Below, piece after piece: positions 1 through 4,219 of a stretch of 5,461 nt of DNA (the first letter of the stretch is position 1; every line of letters begins with the position of its first letter). The notes under the pieces are model-generated. The model had not been told where the DNA came from and ran no database searches. It was given only the letters and a program-made list of their open reading frames with translations. Location: positions 1 through 5,461 of the forward strand of contig DAOVVY010000063.1 of NCBI GenBank assembly GCA_030636885.1. The letters are read 5' to 3'. Origin of the DNA: Candidatus Nanohaloarchaea archaeon. Lineage in GTDB: Archaea > EX4484-52 > GLR71. The position numbers and the translations under genes are program-made.

Positions 1-17
1 CGTACAGGTATAATCAT
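1..17 (-). CDS. rpoN: RNA polymerase subunit N, first codons only (partial)
   Basis: On the minus strand an ATG at 17-15 is followed by codons reading M-I-I-P-V and the first two bases (CG) of an Arg codon before the window ends. Archaeal RpoN, the small zinc-binding polymerase subunit homologous to eukaryotic Rpb10, characteristically begins MI(I)PVRCFTCGK. The gene also normally follows rps9 in this cluster. Only five complete residues are visible, so the call rests on this short match plus gene order. The start lies 6 bases after the rps9 stop codon. Its ribosome site, if any, is in the purine-rich end of rps9 (GAGATGAT) and is weak. Confidence 0.72.
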
Positions 18-23
18 ATTACA

Positions 24-428
24 TCATCTCTTACTTGATTGTCTCTTTCTACGAGGACCTTTACTGGAATGTGATTCCTTACTGACCTCATTTCTTCGTG
101 GATCGTTGACTATAAGATTTCTATCATAAGCAACAAATTTACCCTTAAGTTCATCATCACCACTCCATGATACGATACCTCTTGCAATAGCTTGCCTTGC
201 AGCATCAATCAAACCGGTAGTTCCGCCACCATTTGTTACAATATCGATATCAAGCTTATCTGAAACATCTTTGGAAAGTCTTATAGGTTCAATAAGTCTA
301 AGACGTGATAATTCAGGTTTGACAAGATCAAAAGGAATACGATTAATTCTAAATTTACCAGTACCCTTTTTTATGACTGCCCTTGCAACCGCATTCTTCC
401 TTTTGCCCACAGTATTTATAATTTTCAT
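24..428 (-). CDS. rps9: 30S ribosomal protein S9 (uS9)
   Basis: This 134-residue protein of the small-subunit head has a C-terminal tail that in the family reaches the P-site tRNA. The opening VGKRKNAVARAVIKKGTGKFRINR (residues 7-30), the NGGGTTG turn (67-73), the AARQAIARGI helix (76-85) and YDRNLIVNDPRR (101-112) are classical archaeal S9 signatures. I start it at the ATG at 428, because AAGGTG at 441-436 lies 7 bases upstream and the protein then begins directly with the conserved MKIINTVGKRK. A longer reading from 449 would overlap rpl13 by 17 bases and add residues not typical of the family. The tail is rich in Ser and Lys and ends SSKR, resembling the bacterial FSKR end more than the usual archaeal SYR end. 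It is the third gene of the rpl18e operon, four bases after rpl13. Confidence 0.97.
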   Translation of the reverse strand: MKIINTVGKRKNAVARAVIKKGTGKFRINRIPFDLVKPELSRLRLIEPIRLSKDVSDKLDIDIVTNGGGTTGLIDAARQAIARGIVSWSGDDELKGKFVAYDRNLIVNDPRRNEVSKESHSSKGPRRKRQSSKR

Positions 429-432
429 AAAT

Positions 433-843
433 CTACACCTTCGCACCAAGCCACTGACATAGTTCTAAGACAGTGACATATTTTTGATCCTTAAGACTAC
501 CTTTTGAGACATCCATCTGTTCAGGTTTACCTTTAACAGAAACAGGAGCACCAATATGTACGGAAAGTTTACCTAAAGCAGTAATACCTTTAGCTTTTTT
601 CCGTGGAAGCATACCCCTTACAGTCCGCCTGACAAGTCTATCTGGCATCCGTGGAGTAAAAGGACCTTTATATACATCTCCTCTATCCCGTCGTGCTTTG
701 TATTTTGAAAAAATCTCTTTCCGTTTACCAGAAATTACGACTTTTTCAGCATTGATTATTGTTACCTCTTCACCACCAAGAAGAACTTTAGCCACTTTAG
801 ACGCCATTCTTCCAAGTATAAGGTCTGTACCATCAACTATCAT
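433..843 (-). CDS. rpl13: 50S ribosomal protein L13 (uL13)
   Basis: Large-subunit protein uL13, 136 residues from the chosen start, close to the usual archaeal length. Recognition rests on the N-terminal DLILGRMASKVAKVLLGGEE (7-26), the NAEKVVISGKR segment (31-41), the GPFTPRMPDRLVRRTVRGMLPRKKAKG block (60-86) that is diagnostic for the family, and a C-terminal helix ending LCQWLGAKV. Three starts are possible: GTG at 852, ATG at 846 and ATG at 843. The sequence AGGTGAT at 854-848 is an SD match to the archaeal 16S end and leaves only 1 base to the ATG at 846, but 4 bases to the ATG at 843. I therefore prefer 843, with 846 as the alternative. The SD overlaps the rpl18e stop codon, implying coupled translation. 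Confidence 0.96.
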   Translation of the reverse strand: MIVDGTDLILGRMASKVAKVLLGGEEVTIINAEKVVISGKRKEIFSKYKARRDRGDVYKGPFTPRMPDRLVRRTVRGMLPRKKAKGITALGKLSVHIGAPVSVKGKPEQMDVSKGSLKDQKYVTVLELCQWLGAKV

Positions 844-847
844 CATA

Positions 848-854
848 ATCACCT
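848..854 (-). promoter_or_regulatory. SD site of rpl13 embedded in the rpl18e stop codon
   Basis: AGGTGAT on the minus strand begins with the last two bases of the rpl18e TAG stop. It favours the ATG at 843 for rpl13 over the GTG at 852, which lies inside this SD. The same TAGGTGAT arrangement occurs at the rps13/rps4 junction. Confidence 0.7.
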
Positions 855-1218
855 ATACTATAATCCTAAGGTTCTTGCCTTTAGGATTCTTTTTCATAAG
901 TTCTGAAATCGTAGTGAAACTGCCTTTTACAGATTCAAGTTTACTGATTGCAGAACCGGATGCTGAAAGAGCTGAAACTTTGACAGGTTTTATAATAATA
1001 CCGTCAGCTAAAACTTTTCCAGGAACAATGATCTCAAGTTTATCATTATAGAATTTTTCCAGTTTAGATAGATTCACTGCAGGTCTCTGTCTTGAAGACT
1101 TTTCCAACCATTTAGCTATATCTTTCCATATCTGTGCATTTTCCTTTGAACCCAGCTTTCTTAAGTCTCGTATAAGACTGATTGTTGCTGGATTTGTAGG
1201 ACCCGTGTGTTTTGTCAT
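853..1218 (-). CDS. rpl18e: 50S ribosomal protein L18e (eL18)
   Basis: Large-subunit protein shared by archaea and eukaryotes and absent from bacteria; it adopts the L15/L18e fold. The 121-residue length is normal. Visible family features are SLIRDLRKLGSKENAQIWKDIAKWLEKSSRQRPAVNLSKLEKF (14-56), IVPGKVLADGIIIKPVKVSALSAS (64-87) and the C-terminal ELMKKNPKGKNLRIIV (106-121), where NPKG is strongly conserved. Its ATG at 1218 is preceded by an excellent SD, AAGGAGGT at 1232-1225, with 6 bases of spacing. It heads the operon rpl18e-rpl13-rps9-rpoN and has its own leader of roughly 90-100 bases with a TATA box and two inverted repeats. The next gene, rpl13, starts within a few bases of its stop. 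Confidence 0.97.
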   Translation of the reverse strand: MTKHTGPTNPATISLIRDLRKLGSKENAQIWKDIAKWLEKSSRQRPAVNLSKLEKFYNDKLEIIVPGKVLADGIIIKPVKVSALSASGSAISKLESVKGSFTTISELMKKNPKGKNLRIIV

Positions 1219-1224
1219 TTAATA

Positions 1225-1232
1225 ACCTCCTT
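1225..1232 (-). promoter_or_regulatory. Strong SD of rpl18e
   Basis: AAGGAGGT on the minus strand, 6 bases before the ATG of rpl18e, is the best ribosome-binding match in the window. It fits rpl18e being the first cistron of a transcript with a true 5' leader. Confidence 0.8.
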
Positions 1233-1287
1233 ATATGGTTTCCCTCGCGCGCAACATCCAATAAATCAAATGTTACATACTTGGAGA

Positions 1288-1306
1288 CAATGCATATATT
1301 GCATTG
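1288..1306. repeat. Perfect inverted repeat in the rpl18e leader
   Basis: CAATGCATATATTGCATTG has 7-base arms CAATGCA and TGCATTG around TATAT. In RNA it would form a 7-bp stem with a 5-base loop near the 5' end of the predicted rpl18e transcript, about 70 bases before the start codon. It could be an operator bound by a dimeric regulator or a leader hairpin. The sequence alone does not decide between them. Confidence 0.6.
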
Positions 1307-1310
1307 AACA

Positions 1311-1325
1311 GGTATAATTAATACC
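1311..1325. repeat. Second inverted repeat near the predicted rpl18e transcription start
   Basis: GGTATAATTAATACC has 5-base arms GGTAT and ATACC around AATTA and lies four bases from the preceding inverted repeat. It sits between the TATA box (near 1331-1338) and the expected start of transcription, the typical location of an archaeal repressor operator. Short AT-rich palindromes also arise by chance, so confidence is modest. Confidence 0.45.
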
Positions 1326-1330
1326 AATAC

Positions 1331-1344
1331 CTTTATAAATATAT
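1331..1344 (-). promoter_or_regulatory. TATA box of the rpl18e operon
   Basis: The minus strand reads ATATATTTATAAAG here, with TTTATAAA as the core and an A-rich stretch upstream that could serve as the TFB recognition element. Spacing of about 25 bases would place the transcription start near 1305-1315, giving a leader of about 90-100 bases before rpl18e. The upstream tRNA-Leu has no good T-run terminator in between, so readthrough is also possible. Confidence 0.6.
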
Positions 1345-1356
1345 TTTTAATGAGAG

Positions 1357-1474
1357 TGCAGGGGAAGGGAATTCCTTAAAAATACAAATATCATATTTTA
1401 AATTCGAACCCTCGTAGAGACTGACTCACTGGATCTTAAGTCCAGCGCCGTTGACCAGACTTGGCGACCCCTGC
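1357..1474 (-). tRNA. tRNA-Leu(UAA) interrupted by a T-loop insertion
   Basis: A class II tRNA whose mature form would be 86 bases. The acceptor GCAGGGG (1474-1468) pairs with CCCCTGC (1364-1358), followed by discriminator A73 at 1357, as expected for Leu. The D stem is GCC/GGC. The anticodon stem CTGGA/TCCAG encloses CTTAAGA, giving anticodon TAA, and there is a long variable arm. The T stem GAGGG (1413-1409) pairs with CCCTT (1369-1365), but the loop TTCGAAT is interrupted by 32 extra bases. Removing them restores a perfect 7-base loop. CCA is not encoded. The tRNA starts 8 bases after the rpoD stop and may be cut from the rpoD transcript. A weak TATA-like CTTTAAAG at 1505-1498, about 27 bases upstream, could alternatively drive it. 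A tRNA-Leu between rpoD and rpl18e is a known euryarchaeal arrangement. Confidence 0.9.
1371..1402 (-). other. Probable noncanonical tRNA intron (position 59/60)
   Basis: These 32 AT-rich bases separate A59 (1403) from T60 (1370) of tRNA-Leu; a cut one base later, between 60 and 61, gives the same product. The minus strand can fold into a relaxed bulge-helix-bulge. The T stem is the outer helix and TTC (1408-1406) pairs with GGA (1375-1373) as a 3-bp centre with one T-G pair. The 3' bulge is ATT (1372-1370) and the 5' bulge is GAAT (1405-1402). An inner helix TTAAAA (1401-1396) pairs with TTTTAA (1381-1376). Canonical archaeal introns lie at 37/38; T-loop introns are known from some crenarchaea and a few other lineages. 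A broken tRNA gene is the alternative, but the intact spliced structure argues against it. Confidence 0.72.
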
Positions 1475-1482
1475 ATAGATTC

Positions 1483-2268
1483 TCATTTTAATTCTTTCTT
1501 TAAAGCCTCTTCAAACTCGCCAACATGACTTGCTAATATATCTTTTGCTTCACGGACTATCACATCCGGACTAAGACCTGAGACAGATTCAATATTGAAT
1601 ATTACTCTTGAACTGTCACCTTCAATAGTCACAACCCCAGGAGGACATGCTTCAGAACATGAACCGCAAAGGTTACAGGAATACGGATCCTTTAACTTAA
1701 GGTCAGCAGTTATAAGACCTAATGGACATGAATCAATACATACTTTAGCATCTTTAAGTTGCTTTTTATCAATTTTCAATACAGGATATAAACTGTAACC
1801 CACAATAGCACTCTGCCATTTTGCATGATTTTCAGCAAACCCAATAGTTGCAGTACCTTCTAGATCAAGAGCCTGACCGTCCAAAAGCTTGACAATCACA
1901 ACATCACCATCCACACATTTAACTGCAGGATCAGTTGATTTCATATCTTTTGCATAAACTATACAAGGTCCTTTCTTTTTTAATACAAATTTGACTTGAC
2001 ATGAAGAACAACCTTTGCCTTCACATTTACAATCAGAAGTCAATACAAACTTCTTTGAATCAAAAACTAAAGGTAAAAGACCAAGACGGTGCGCAATAAT
2101 CTCATCATACAATGCAGAAGTGTTATCAATGAAATCAACACTAGTCATGGACAGTATAGGTATCTTTTGCATAATAACTCTACGCAAAGAATTCACAAAT
2201 ACAGGCGTAGTTTCAGATATCTCAAACTTAAGCGAATTATCTCCACGATTTAACAGTTTAATTTTCAT
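1483..2268 (-). CDS. rpoD: DNA-directed RNA polymerase subunit D with ferredoxin-like Fe-S domain
   Basis: The archaeal counterpart of eukaryotic Rpb3 and bacterial alpha, it pairs with RpoL to nucleate polymerase assembly. The 261 residues show the dimerisation motif TPVFVNSLRRVIMQKIPI (21-38) and HRLGLLPL (60-67). A zinc-ribbon-like insert follows with C80, C82, C87 and C90, then the second half of the insert domain and a ferredoxin-like segment at about 174-212. That segment has CxxCxxCxxxCP (C198, C201, C204, C208) preceded by C177-x3-C181-Pro. In ferredoxin topology C198, C201, C204 and C181 would hold one [4Fe-4S] cluster, leaving C177 and C208 without the other ligands of a second. The ATG at 2268 follows AAGGAGAG at 2283-2276 and lies two bases after the rps11 stop. 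It is the last protein gene of the rps13 operon. Confidence 0.97.
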   Translation of the reverse strand: MKIKLLNRGDNSLKFEISETTPVFVNSLRRVIMQKIPILSMTSVDFIDNTSALYDEIIAHRLGLLPLVFDSKKFVLTSDCKCEGKGCSSCQVKFVLKKKGPCIVYAKDMKSTDPAVKCVDGDVVIVKLLDGQALDLEGTATIGFAENHAKWQSAIVGYSLYPVLKIDKKQLKDAKVCIDSCPLGLITADLKLKDPYSCNLCGSCSEACPPGVVTIEGDSSRVIFNIESVSGLSPDVIVREAKDILASHVGEFEEALKKELK

Positions 2269-2270
2269 AT

Positions 2271-2681
2271 CTACACTCTCCTTCCACGTCTTCCGCCTTT
2301 TTTACGAGTCTTATCATGAGGTAAAGGTGTTACATCTTTAATATTACCAATCCTTAGCCCACCTTTAATTAAAGCCCTGATTGCTGGCTGAGCACCTTTT
2401 CCAGGAGTTTTAGCTTTGTTTCCACCAGGTGCACGCACATTGACATGAACCCCAGTTATACCTTTTTCACTAGCTTCCTGAGCCACACGTTGTGCAGCCT
2501 GCATTGATGCGTAAGGTCCCGCCTGTTCACGACCTCTATCAGTCATCATACCACCAGTACATTTTGCTAAAGTTTCAGCACCAGTAATATCTGTAAGAGT
2601 TATCAAGATATTATTGAAACTGCTATATATATGAACTACACCCCACTTTTGAGGTTTAGCTGTCTTAGTTATATTGCTCAT
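2271..2681 (-). CDS. rps11: 30S ribosomal protein S11 (uS11)
   Basis: Small-subunit platform protein, 136 residues. Signatures include WGVVHIYSSFNNILITLTDITGAE (13-36), GVHVNVRAPGGNKAKTPGKGAQPAIRAL (77-104) and the basic C-terminus DVTPLPHDKTRKKGGRRGRRV (116-136), which contacts 16S rRNA near the decoding region in known structures. The residues around MMTDRGREQAGPYASMQAA (45-63) differ from the more common archaeal VVKADRDESSPYAAM, a sign of a diverged lineage. The ATG overlaps the rps4 stop in an ATGA tetranucleotide, and GGAGG at the end of rps4 lies about 10 bases before it, so the two genes are probably translationally coupled. Confidence 0.97.
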   Translation of the reverse strand: MSNITKTAKPQKWGVVHIYSSFNNILITLTDITGAETLAKCTGGMMTDRGREQAGPYASMQAAQRVAQEASEKGITGVHVNVRAPGGNKAKTPGKGAQPAIRALIKGGLRIGNIKDVTPLPHDKTRKKGGRRGRRV

Positions 2682-3331
2682 TTCTTAACGCCTCCAGTAG
2701 ATGCACCAGCTTGAGTATTACCTGGTCTCGCCTGGTTACTACCAGGTCTATTTTGGAACGGTGGACGTCTTCCGCCTCTACCGCCAAAAGGTCTTCTTCC
2801 TGTAAATTCTTTACGTTCCTTAATCTTTTTAGGACCGTATGAAAAACTAGAGACAAGAGCTGACCGTGCATTATAACTTATAAGATCTTCCTCGCCATCA
2901 CATACGATATATTGTGGTGAAGTCACCTTGATATTATTCACAAAGATATGACCATGCACAATAAACTGTCTTGCCTGCAAAAATGAATTTGCAAGTTCTC
3001 GTCTTACAACCTGTGTCTCAAGCCGTCTTTCAAGATAAGCTTTCATATCAAGATCTAAAATTGCATCGATTGTTGCTTCTTTACCCTCACCCAACAATTT
3101 AAGTTTTGTGACTTTGTTAAGAATAGTCTTTTCAACTTCATCATCTTTTATAGCAATAGACTGTCGTGCCCTTCGTTTAATATCTCTTATGAAAGCTTCA
3201 GCCTTATAGATTTCATTCTTTCTTCTTAGACCAAACTCTTTCATAGTTTCTTTTTCTGCAGTTATCCTGTCTTTATCATAAGGTCTTGTAGGTCTGCTAA
3301 ATATTCTTTTTGATTTCCTTGGATCTCCCAT
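2678..3331 (-). CDS. rps4: 30S ribosomal protein S4 (uS4) with Arg/Gly-rich C-terminal tail
   Basis: Primary 16S rRNA-binding protein of the small-subunit body, 217 residues. It opens MGDPRKSKRIFSRPTRPYDKDRI, followed by the helical region FGLRRKNEIYKAEAFIRDIKRRAR (33-56). The RNA-binding S4 domain is centred on LERRLETQVVRRELANSFLQARQFIVHGHIFVN (100-132). The last 50 residues or so (168-217) are an unusual low-complexity tail rich in Gly, Arg, Pro, Asn and Gln, with RGG-like clusters (GRRPFGGRGGRR) and a near-repeat RPGSNQA/RPGNTQA. Many archaeal S4 proteins have much shorter tails. The ATG at 3331 is preceded by AGGTGAT at 3343-3337 overlapping the rps13 stop. The stop overlaps the rps11 start. 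Confidence 0.96.
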   Translation of the reverse strand: MGDPRKSKRIFSRPTRPYDKDRITAEKETMKEFGLRRKNEIYKAEAFIRDIKRRARQSIAIKDDEVEKTILNKVTKLKLLGEGKEATIDAILDLDMKAYLERRLETQVVRRELANSFLQARQFIVHGHIFVNNIKVTSPQYIVCDGEEDLISYNARSALVSSFSYGPKKIKERKEFTGRRPFGGRGGRRPPFQNRPGSNQARPGNTQAGASTGGVKK

Positions 3332-3341
3332 AACATATCAC

Positions 3342-3863
3342 CTACTTTTTCTTCCTGGATGCAACGCCACCCTTCCTGAATGAGGATTTAGTTCTCTGAC
3401 CCCTCACAGGTAATCCAAGTTCATGCCTTATACCACGATACGCACGAATCTTACGAAGACGATTTACATCATCACGAAGTGTTAAACGAATATCAGAACC
3501 AGTAAGATGCATATCATCACCAGTAACATAATCATTTCGTCGATTTAAAAGCCATGCAGGAATCCCAGACTTTGTTGGAGCATCAATAATAGCTTCTAAT
3601 TTTTCAATATCTTTTTCAGAAAGATCATCAACTAAACTATTATAATCCATACCCGCAACATGAAGTATCGCTCTTGAAAGATTATAATCAACACCAGTTA
3701 TTGCAGTTAGCGCAATACCTAGCTTTTTATCAGAAACAACATCAGTACCTTTTATACGTATAATGTTCTTTGACAATTTCACCCTAGGTTTATTTGCAGA
3801 AGAAGCCGCAGCCGCCTTAGGACTTACTTTTAGTTTATCAGTTTTTATATCATTTTTAGCCAT
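3342..3863 (-). CDS. rps13: 30S ribosomal protein S13 (uS13) with N-terminal extension
   Basis: Small-subunit head protein that contacts the large subunit and the P-site tRNA, 173 residues. The body begins at about residue 33 (NIIRIKGTDVVSDKKLGIALTAITGVDYNLSRAI), followed by GIPAWLLNRRNDYVTGDDMHLTGSDI (100-125). The diagnostic end is RLRKIRAYRGIRHELGLPVRGQRTKSS (135-161). The first 32 or so residues are a Lys/Ala/Ser-rich extension (AAAASSANK) not seen in most archaeal homologues, probably a disordered RNA-binding tail. I chose the ATG at 3863 because GGGGGAG at 3875-3869 lies 5 bases upstream. An in-frame GTG at 3950 would add 29 unconserved residues across that SD. It is the first gene of the rps13-rps4-rps11-rpoD operon. 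Confidence 0.96.
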   Translation of the reverse strand: MAKNDIKTDKLKVSPKAAAASSANKPRVKLSKNIIRIKGTDVVSDKKLGIALTAITGVDYNLSRAILHVAGMDYNSLVDDLSEKDIEKLEAIIDAPTKSGIPAWLLNRRNDYVTGDDMHLTGSDIRLTLRDDVNRLRKIRAYRGIRHELGLPVRGQRTKSSFRKGGVASRKKK

Positions 3864-3868
3864 ATTTA

Positions 3869-3875
3869 CTCCCCC
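3869..3875 (-). promoter_or_regulatory. SD of rps13, which fixes its start
   Basis: GGGGGAG on the minus strand, five bases before the ATG at 3863 and directly after a run of seven A, is the only good ribosome site in the leader. It supports the shorter S13 with start at 3863. Confidence 0.75.
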
Positions 3876-3931
3876 TTTTTTTAGTTCCGGGTATTTAGAA
3901 CCAACGGCAACAAACAAATGTATGCTACCGA

Positions 3932-3945
3932 AAATATTAATATTT
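3932..3945. repeat. AT palindrome in the rps13 leader
   Basis: AAATATTAATATTT is a perfect 14-base palindrome about 70 bases before the rps13 start. It would lie inside the transcribed leader. With only A and T it may be chance, and its role is unknown. Confidence 0.3.
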
Positions 3946-4022
3946 CCCACAAAGATATCAAGTTAAAGAATAATCAAGAATCTATCTGCGCACTATATTA
4001 ACAACAGAAATAGTCTTGATAA

Positions 4023-4037
4023 TTTTATAAAGGTTTT
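4023..4037 (-). promoter_or_regulatory. TATA box and BRE-like element of the rps13 operon
   Basis: The minus strand reads AAAACCTTTATAAAA, an A-rich BRE-like stretch directly followed by the archaeal TATA core TTTATAAAA. Transcription would start about 22-27 bases downstream, near 4000-4005, giving a leader of roughly 140 bases before rps13. The element lies just past the tRNA-Ser terminator, so it most likely drives the ribosomal operon independently. Confidence 0.7.
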
Positions 4038-4064
4038 GCCAATCATAAAAATGACAATAACATC

Positions 4065-4080
4065 AAAAAAAACAAAAAAA
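4065..4080 (-). terminator. T-rich terminator after tRNA-Ser
   Basis: The minus strand has TTTTTTTGTTTTTTTT beginning one base after the tRNA discriminator and the following C. Archaeal polymerase terminates at such oligo-T tracts without needing a hairpin, so this probably ends the tRNA-Ser transcript. Confidence 0.7.
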
Positions 4081-4081
4081 G

Positions 4082-4165
4082 CGCAGAGAGGGTGATTCGA
4101 ACACCCGTGAGTCGAGACTCACTGGATCTCAAGTCCAGCGCTCTACCTGGCTAAGCGACCTCTGC
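4082..4165 (-). tRNA. tRNA-Ser(UGA)
   Basis: Complete class II tRNA of 84 bases including the discriminator. The acceptor GCAGAGG pairs with TCTCTGC (one G-T pair), and the discriminator G73 at 4082 is typical for Ser. The D stem is GCT/AGC. The anticodon stem CTGGA/TCCAG encloses CTTGAGA, giving anticodon TGA. The long variable arm TGAGT-CTCG-ACTCA is characteristic of Ser, and the T arm is GGGTG-TTCGAAT-CACCC. CCA is not encoded and there is no intron. Its core is almost identical to that of tRNA-Leu(UAA) further along. It is transcribed toward rps13 and ends in an immediate T-tract. Confidence 0.96.
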
Positions 4166-4199
4166 ACAAATAAAAATAATAAATGAAATTAAGACAGAA

Positions 4200-4210
4200 G
4201 TTTTAAATAG
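4200..4210 (-). promoter_or_regulatory. Putative TATA box for tRNA-Ser
   Basis: CTATTTAAAAC on the minus strand is TATA-like and lies about 40 bases before the mature tRNA 5' end. That allows a transcription start some 10-15 bases upstream with RNase P trimming. The region is AT-rich, so the match is suggestive only. Confidence 0.45.
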
Positions 4211-4219
4211 TCTTTGTTT

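Noticed and set aside
429..449. Longer S9 starting at 449
   Set aside because: It overlaps the end of rpl13, adds residues not typical of S9, and ignores the SD at 441-436 that fits the ATG at 428.
271..462. Plus-strand open frame opposite rps9 and the end of rpl13
   Set aside because: It lies wholly opposite well-recognised ribosomal genes, shows no family features and has no ribosome site; it is a shadow frame.
698..1051. Plus-strand open frame of 117 codons opposite rpl13 and rpl18e
   Set aside because: It is antisense to two conserved ribosomal genes. Its hydrophobic composition is what the complement of Lys/Glu-rich coding sequence yields.
1112..1327. Minus-strand frame overlapping the rpl18e start and leader
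   Set aside because: It runs through the promoter, both inverted repeats and the strong SD of rpl18e in another frame and has no recognisable content.
1357..1474. tRNA-Leu as a pseudogene broken by an insertion
   Set aside because: Every stem pairs, A73 and the anticodon loop are intact, and removing the insertion gives an exact T-loop, so an intron is more likely, though not proven.
2620..2720. Separate promoter for rps11-rpoD
   Set aside because: The rps4 stop and rps11 start overlap as ATGA and an SD lies in the end of rps4. No convincing TATA box with proper spacing is seen, so cotranscription is the simpler reading.
3864..3950. Longer S13 starting at the GTG at 3950
   Set aside because: The extra 29 residues are unlike S13 and would be read through the strong SD at 3875-3869, which clearly serves the ATG at 3863.
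4082..4165. tRNA-Ser as an integration site for a mobile element
   Set aside because: The 3' end of the tRNA faces the rps13 promoter. No integrase or duplicated tRNA end is visible, and the unknown gene lies on the 5' side.
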